Shown here piece by piece: positions 59,627-64,000 of a stretch of 64,000 bases of DNA; within the stretch, counting starts at the first letter, position 1, and every line of letters starts with the position of its first letter. Both the position numbers and the translations under genes were made by a program. This DNA comes from Sphaerochaeta sp. (lineage in GTDB: Bacteria; Spirochaetota; Spirochaetia; Sphaerochaetales; Sphaerochaetaceae). Location: the NCBI GenBank assembly GCA_023228445.1, contig JALOBD010000001.1:1-64000 (forward strand), in the 5' to 3' direction. Under the pieces are notes generated by a model that saw only the letters and a list, made by a program, of their open reading frames with translations, was not told the origin of the DNA and did no database searches.

Positions 59627-59680
59627 ATCATAATCGTCGGCTGGCCTCTGTTGCAAGCAAGCGGCGCACTACAGTATACT
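59627..59680. promoter_or_regulatory. Divergent leaderless promoters of epmA and mnmE sharing one palindromic -35
   Basis: TTGCAA at 59651-59656 is its own reverse complement. To the right, an 18-bp spacer leads to TATACT (59675-59680) and, seven bases on, the mnmE ATG (59688). To the left on the minus strand, an 18-bp spacer leads to TATGAT (59632-59627) and, six bases on, the epmA ATG (59620). Neither gene has a ribosome site. Confidence 0.6.
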
Positions 59681-59687
59681 TGGGCCC

Positions 59688-61016
59688 ATGAGTCGATATG
59701 ATACCCAGGACATAATCTACGCCCTTGCAACGCCCTGGGCTCGAAGTGGCCTGGCGGTGATCAGAATCAGCGGAGCGGGGTGCAAAGAGGCGCTCGCTCC
59801 CTATTTTTCACGCCCTGCCGCGCTTCTCGGCGCGCCCAACGCCACCATGGTGCACGGCTCTCTCATCGATGAGGCAGCAGCGCGCATCGACGAGGTGGTG
59901 TTGGCCATCAACACCGATGGGCATGGGTATACAGCCGAAGAGGCGATCGAGATCTCCTGCCACGGCTCGTTGGCGGTCATCCAGGCGATCCTCGCCCTCC
60001 TGGGGAGGATCGGGATGCGTAGCGCCGAAGCCGGTGAATTCACCTTCCGCGCCTTCCTCCATGGGCGGGTCGACCTCACCCAGGCCGAAGCAGTGGAGGA
60101 GTTGGTCAGTTCGGTGAGCCAGCGCTCACGCTCGCTCTCCCTCTCCCGCCTCGAGGGGAAGCTGCGCCAGCGCATCGATATGCTCAAGGATACGCTGCTC
60201 ACCATACTGGCTGCCGTCGAGGTGCAGCTCGACTACGCAGAGGACGAGCTGGATGAGTTTGTCTTCCCCACCCAGGCCCTCACCGACTTGATCGCCTCCA
60301 TCGGCTCCTTGGCGGATACCTACCAGATCGGCCGCCTCTACAAGCGGGGGGCGAAGGTGGTGCTTGCAGGCTCGACGAACGTGGGAAAGAGTTCGCTCTT
60401 CAACCTGTTGCTCAAGGAGGAGCGTTCCATCGTCAGCCCGTATCGAGGCACGACGCGTGATTACATCGAGGCGGACCTCGAGGTCGGGGGAATCCCCATC
60501 CGCCTCTACGACACCGCCGGGTTGCGCGAGAGTGAGGACCTGGTCGAACAGGAGGGGGTCGTACGCAGTGAGCGCCTCATCGGGCAAGCTGATCTGGTCA
60601 TCCACCTTGTGGACTCCACCGATTTGGGCCACATCCCCGAGGAGGATGGGCGCACCATCGTCGTCTACAACAAGAGCGATTTGGCTCGGATTGGGGGGGA
60701 CAAGCTCGCCATCAGCGCACAGAGTGGGGAGGGGGTGGCCCGTCTTCTCGAAGTGGTCGAGGCGTACCTGAAGCGCTCGATCCCCGAGGGTGGGGACGAG
60801 GAGCTGGTCATAGAGGGTGAACGGCAGTGGCGTCTTTTGGGGGGGGCGAAGGGTGCGCTGCTTCGCGCCCTTCACCTGGTGCAAGCCGATGCAGTGTTGG
60901 ATGTGGTCGCTGTCGAGCTTGGGGAGGCGCTCTCCAACCTCGGCGAGCTCACCGGCGAGGTACGCAGCGACGACATCCTTGAGCGGATCTTCAGCGGATT
61001 CTGCGTAGGAAAGTAA
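59688..61016 (+). CDS. mnmE: tRNA modification GTPase MnmE
   Basis: Works with MnmG to add the (carboxymethyl)aminomethyl group to U34 of several tRNAs. The N-terminal folate-binding domain (about 1-118) is followed by a helical domain with an inserted G domain (about 210-370): [11 protein letters not shown] (G1), RGTTRDYIE (G2), DTAGLRE (G3), NKSD (G4). The catalytic C-terminal motif FCVGK ends the protein. 442 aa. First gene of mnmE-mnmG-rsmG, with a leaderless-type promoter. Confidence 0.96.
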   Translation: MSRYDTQDIIYALATPWARSGLAVIRISGAGCKEALAPYFSRPAALLGAPNATMVHGSLIDEAAARIDEVVLAINTDGHGYTAEEAIEISCHGSLAVIQAILALLGRIGMRSAEAGEFTFRAFLHGRVDLTQAEAVEELVSSVSQRSRSLSLSRLEGKLRQRIDMLKDTLLTILAAVEVQLDYAEDELDEFVFPTQALTDLIASIGSLADTYQIGRLYKRGAKVVLAGSTNVGKSSLFNLLLKEERSIVSPYRGTTRDYIEADLEVGGIPIRLYDTAGLRESEDLVEQEGVVRSERLIGQADLVIHLVDSTDLGHIPEEDGRTIVVYNKSDLARIGGDKLAISAQSGEGVARLLEVVEAYLKRSIPEGGDEELVIEGERQWRLLGGAKGALLRALHLVQADAVLDVVAVELGEALSNLGELTGEVRSDDILERIFSGFCVGK

Positions 61017-61017
61017 G

Positions 61018-62829
61018 ATGGACTATGATGCGATAGTGGTGGGAGGGGGGCACGCCGGGATCGAGGCGTCGCTGGCCCTCTCACGGATTGGATTTTCGAC
61101 ACTCCTGGTGACCCAACGCCTCGATACCATCGGCGCCTTGTCATGCAACCCGGCCATCGGTGGGCTCTCCAAGGGCAATATCGTTCGCGAGATCGATGCA
61201 CTGGGTGGAGAGATGGCCCACCTCATCGACCACTCGATGATCCAGTTTCGGATCCTCAACCGCCGGCGCGGGCCGGCGGTGCAGGCCCCACGCGCCCAGG
61301 CGGACAAGTTCACCTACAACCGTCTGGCCAAGGAGACGGTGGAAGGGCAGTCCAACCTGGCCCTCTTCATGGATACCGTGGTCGACCTCCTGCTCGATGA
61401 GGCGGAGAGGGTGTATCGAGGGATCATCACCGAACGCGGGCACACCATCACCAGCAGGGTCTTGGTGCTCACCACCGGCACCTTCATGGAGGGCAAGATC
61501 TTCATCGGGGAGTGGGAGACCTCAGCCGGACGCCTCGGAGAGGCGGCTGCCATCGGACTGGGGACCGCACTTCGCCAGAAGGGCTTTCCGGTGGGGAGGA
61601 TGAAGACCGGAACCCCGGCACGGGTGCGCCGTTCGTCCATCGACTTCTCCCGGGTGGAGACTCAGCAGGGCGATGCGATCATGCTTCCCTTCAGTTTCGA
61701 CTACCCCACCATCGATCGCCCGATGCGGGACTGCTATATTACCTGGACCAACGAACAGACCCATCGGATCATCGGTGAGAACATGGCACGCTCCCCGCTC
61801 TATGGAGGCAAGATCAGCGGTATCGGACCGCGCTACTGTCCCTCCATCGAGGATAAGGTGGTGCGCTTCCCCGAGCGTGAGCGCCACCAGATCTTCATCG
61901 AGCCGGAGGGGATCGGCACCGAGGAGATGTACCTCAACGGTATCTCCTCCTCACTGCCTGAGGACGTGCAAGCAGCCTTCATCCACTCCATCGCCGGTCT
62001 TGAGGAGGCTGAAATCATGCGCCCGGCCTATGCTGTCGAGTACGACTACATCGACCCGACGGCGCTCTACCCCTCGCTGGAGAGCAAACTCGTCGATGGC
62101 CTCTTCATCGCCGGGCAGACCAATGGGACCAGTGGCTACGAGGAGGCGGCCTGCCAAGGCCTCATGGCGGGCATCAACGCAGCTCAAAAACTGAAGGGGG
62201 AGAAGCCGGTGGTCCTCGGTCGCCACGAGGCGTACATCGGTGTACTCATCGACGATCTGGTGACGATGGGGACGAAGGAGCCGTACCGGATGTTTACCAG
62301 CCGCGCCGAGTACCGCCTCAACCTCCGCCACGACAGTGGAGACGTCCGCCTTACCAAGAAGGGGTGGGAGGTCGGCCTCCAAAGCGATGAACACCTTGCT
62401 CGGCTTGAGGAGAAGCTGCGTCGTATCGAGGCGGTCAAGGACCTCCTTGCACAGCACACCCATCGGGAGAAGAGTGCGCTCGCCGCACTGAAGATGCCCG
62501 AGGTCACCATCGAGGAGTTGCAGGGCGTGGTCCCCGCGTTGGGCCGCTTCGATGAGGCGACGTTGCACCAAGTGGAGCTGGACGTCAAGTACGCCGGCTA
62601 CATCGACAGACAACAGCGTCAGGTCGACCGCTTCACCCGCCTGGAGGCGATGGCCATCGACCCGCTCTTCGACTACGACAGTGTTGAAGGGCTGAGCAGC
62701 GAGGGGCGGGAGAAGTTGAAGGCGGTGCGCCCCTTCTCGGTGGGCCAAGCGTCCCGCATCAACGGGGTGCGCAACAGCGATGTGGCGATCCTCATCGTAC
62801 ACCTCAGGCGAGGAGGTGGCCATGTATGA
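61018..62829 (+). CDS. mnmG: tRNA uridine-34 carboxymethylaminomethyl modification enzyme MnmG
   Basis: FAD- and NADH-dependent partner of MnmE. The FAD motif is [19 protein letters not shown] (residues 5-23), followed by the family blocks [20 protein letters not shown] and [17 protein letters not shown]. Catalytic cysteines are in LSCNP and EAACQGL. 603 aa, slightly short of the usual 620-630. It starts one base after mnmE and overlaps rsmG by eight bases. Confidence 0.96.
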   Translation: MDYDAIVVGGGHAGIEASLALSRIGFSTLLVTQRLDTIGALSCNPAIGGLSKGNIVREIDALGGEMAHLIDHSMIQFRILNRRRGPAVQAPRAQADKFTYNRLAKETVEGQSNLALFMDTVVDLLLDEAERVYRGIITERGHTITSRVLVLTTGTFMEGKIFIGEWETSAGRLGEAAAIGLGTALRQKGFPVGRMKTGTPARVRRSSIDFSRVETQQGDAIMLPFSFDYPTIDRPMRDCYITWTNEQTHRIIGENMARSPLYGGKISGIGPRYCPSIEDKVVRFPERERHQIFIEPEGIGTEEMYLNGISSSLPEDVQAAFIHSIAGLEEAEIMRPAYAVEYDYIDPTALYPSLESKLVDGLFIAGQTNGTSGYEEAACQGLMAGINAAQKLKGEKPVVLGRHEAYIGVLIDDLVTMGTKEPYRMFTSRAEYRLNLRHDSGDVRLTKKGWEVGLQSDEHLARLEEKLRRIEAVKDLLAQHTHREKSALAALKMPEVTIEELQGVVPALGRFDEATLHQVELDVKYAGYIDRQQRQVDRFTRLEAMAIDPLFDYDSVEGLSSEGREKLKAVRPFSVGQASRINGVRNSDVAILIVHLRRGGGHV

Positions 62830-63472
62830 GCAGTTGATCGACACGGGCCTTGCCCATTTGGGTTTGGCCCTCGACAGCGTCCAGCGCGTCCAGCTTGATC
62901 GCTACATCGCCGAACTTGAGCGCTTCAACCCTACCTATAAACTGGTCGGCTCCAGTGGAGAGGAGTTGGTCATCCGCCACATCTTCGACAGCCTCGCCGC
63001 GGTCAAGACGATCGAGGCGATCACCCGAGGGCAGAAGCGGGTACGTCTTGCCGATTTGGGAAGTGGGGCAGGGTTGCCAGGCATTCCGTTGGCCATCGCG
63101 CTACCCCACTCCTCGGTGGCGCTGGTGGAACGGATGCAGCGGCGTGTCGGCTTCCTGCGCTCTGCAATCGTCGCCTCCGCTCTCACCGAACGGGTACGGA
63201 TACTCGATGTTGACCTCTCTCAGGTGCGTGAGCGCTTTGATGTGGTCACCTTCCGTGCACTCCGCCCGCTTGTCGAGATTCTCGACCGCGTCGCCCCGCT
63301 CGTCGATGAGGGGGCGATGATCTGCGCCTACAAGGGGCAACGTGAACAGGTATTGGCGGAGCTGGCAGCAGTTGAAGAGGGGTGCAAGAGCCGTTGGGAG
63401 AGCGAGTTGGTCGCCATCGAGGTGCCGATGCTCGCCTCCGAGCGGACACTTTGCCTTCTGAGAAAGATTTGA
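62822..63472 (+). CDS. rsmG: 16S rRNA (guanine527-N7)-methyltransferase RsmG
   Basis: Makes m7G527 in 16S rRNA; loss gives low-level streptomycin resistance in other species. 216 aa with the SAM motif [16 protein letters not shown] (about residues 75-90), then [12 protein letters not shown] and VTFRALRPL. The ATG at 62822 has GAGGAGG upstream and overlaps mnmG; an upstream start would lie deep inside mnmG. The mnmE-mnmG-rsmG order is widely conserved near replication origins, but no origin or parAB is visible here. Confidence 0.93.
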   Translation: MYEQLIDTGLAHLGLALDSVQRVQLDRYIAELERFNPTYKLVGSSGEELVIRHIFDSLAAVKTIEAITRGQKRVRLADLGSGAGLPGIPLAIALPHSSVALVERMQRRVGFLRSAIVASALTERVRILDVDLSQVRERFDVVTFRALRPLVEILDRVAPLVDEGAMICAYKGQREQVLAELAAVEEGCKSRWESELVAIEVPMLASERTLCLLRKI

Positions 63473-63495
63473 TACCATCAGCGGGGAGGCATGAG

Positions 63496-64000
63496 ATGGC
63501 AGGACGCAAGGGAAGAGTATCGTTGATCTTGGCTGTGTTGACGTTGGTGATGACCGTCTCTGCCATCGCCTTGGTTGCCACTTCCTTCATCGCCTTGGAT
63601 TCTGCACCCCTCTCTCTGATCATCGGGTGGTTGCATGACCACCTCTCCTTTGCTGCCGATGGCTCGCCTTGGGGCCTGGTGCCGTTGCCCATCCTGCTGG
63701 CAGCCCTCTTTGCCATGATCGTCGCCATCAGGCGGGGCAAGCGTATCTTCTACTTGCTCATTGTGCTGGTGTCGGTGATGACCTACACCCTCTACACCCT
63801 CAGCCACATGGTGGTGGAGTCTGCCCGGCCCTACCTCGCCCCCTATCTGTTGGCCTCCTCTCACACGTGGCGCAGTGCCTCGCTGAAAGTGGTGATCGCT
63901 TTCTTGGCGGAGATGGGCGTGCTCATCGCCATCGTCCTCATCGCCGATGCCCTCTCCCACATGAAGGCACTGCGTACGGTGCGAGAGAAAAAGCGTCAGC
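63496..64000 (+). CDS. Predicted multi-pass membrane protein, C-terminus beyond window
   Basis: The frame is open from the ATG at 63496 to the window end (168 codons). GGGGAGG lies six bases before the start. The visible part has four likely membrane helices (about residues 9-31, 54-74, 79-99 and 128-148) and then a basic stretch (KALRTVREKKRQ). No recognisable family motif, and no function can be given. It may belong to the mnmE-mnmG-rsmG transcription unit, being 23 bases downstream of rsmG. Confidence 0.6.
   Translation, partial: MAGRKGRVSLILAVLTLVMTVSAIALVATSFIALDSAPLSLIIGWLHDHLSFAADGSPWGLVPLPILLAALFAMIVAIRRGKRIFYLLIVLVSVMTYTLYTLSHMVVESARPYLAPYLLASSHTWRSASLKVVIAFLAEMGVLIAIVLIADALSHMKALRTVREKKRQ

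Noticed and set aside
59688..63472. Replication origin near mnmE-mnmG-rsmG
   Set aside because: No parAB, dnaA, dnaN or clusters of DnaA boxes are visible, so the conserved gene order alone is not enough to call an origin.
1..64000. CRISPR arrays, insertion sequences, prophage or integrase genes, and toxin-antitoxin pairs
   Set aside because: I looked for regularly spaced repeats, transposase or recombinase motifs and small paired genes and found none. The window reads as core chromosome.

Overview
The window is chromosomal DNA of a GC-rich (by eye above 55%), Gram-negative-type bacterium. It is most likely an anaerobic, fermentative spirochaete of the Sphaerochaeta/Treponema group. Pointers are the hprK-HPr pair beside rpoN and hpf, flavin-dependent ThyX, a D-lactate dehydrogenase, hybrid-cluster protein Hcp, several small signal-peptide beta-barrel candidates, a carbohydrate ABC importer and a pectin-type glycoside hydrolase. 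The taxonomic call is inference from gene content. Almost the whole window is coding. I see one tRNA gene and no rRNA, CRISPR array, insertion sequence or prophage.

Layout. 1-5.1 kb: lipoate ligase (cut by the left edge), rsmE, thyX, an E2-like acyltransferase without its catalytic His, and uvrC. 5.1-5.3 kb: a non-coding segment with four consecutive hairpins. 5.3-8.2 kb (-): hprK, HPr, lexA, holA. 8.4-12.0 kb: hpf facing a lptC-lptA-lptB-rpoN operon. 12.1-13.5 kb: RseC-like protein, a degenerate YmdB-family phosphoesterase and tRNA-Arg(CCG). 13.7-19.5 kb: envelope and metabolic singletons (nucleotidyltransferase, YitT, LOG, a barrel protein, D-LDH). 19.5-25.5 kb: rlmKL, hslO and ftsH (-) divergent from a short-chain reductase. 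25.6-35.6 kb: a MacAB-TolC-type exporter followed directly by an NtrB/NtrC-type sigma-54 two-component system, pepF and an m5U methyltransferase. 35.7-40.1 kb: small enzymes and nadE. 40.2-47.6 kb: two barrel proteins, then a polA-coaE operon ending in an unusual repeat-built envelope protein. 47.5-54.6 kb: an EpmB/KamA-type radical SAM enzyme, an MFS carrier, mntP, hcp and a GH88/105 hydrolase. 54.6-57.7 kb: sugar ABC importer. 58-59.6 kb: efp and epmA. 59.7-64 kb: mnmE-mnmG-rsmG and a membrane protein cut by the right edge.

Working together. EF-P, EpmA and an EpmB-like protein form a probable EF-P beta-lysylation set. RpoN and an NtrC-type activator are both present. LptCAB implies transport of a glycolipid or related molecule to an outer membrane. 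The GH88/105 enzyme and the ABC importer fit uptake of pectin-derived sugars.

The most interesting non-coding signal is a recurring promoter layout: a TTGC-type -35, a 17-18 bp spacer, a TAnnnT -10, then the start codon only 6-9 bases later. It occurs at nine genes, so their mRNAs should be leaderless or nearly so. One palindromic TTGCAA appears to serve as -35 box for the divergent pair epmA/mnmE. Four convergent gene pairs also interlock their stop codons in a single CTAG. Other points are the structured segment after uvrC and several enzymes with altered key residues (YmdB, E2-like protein, CoaE, Pol I).
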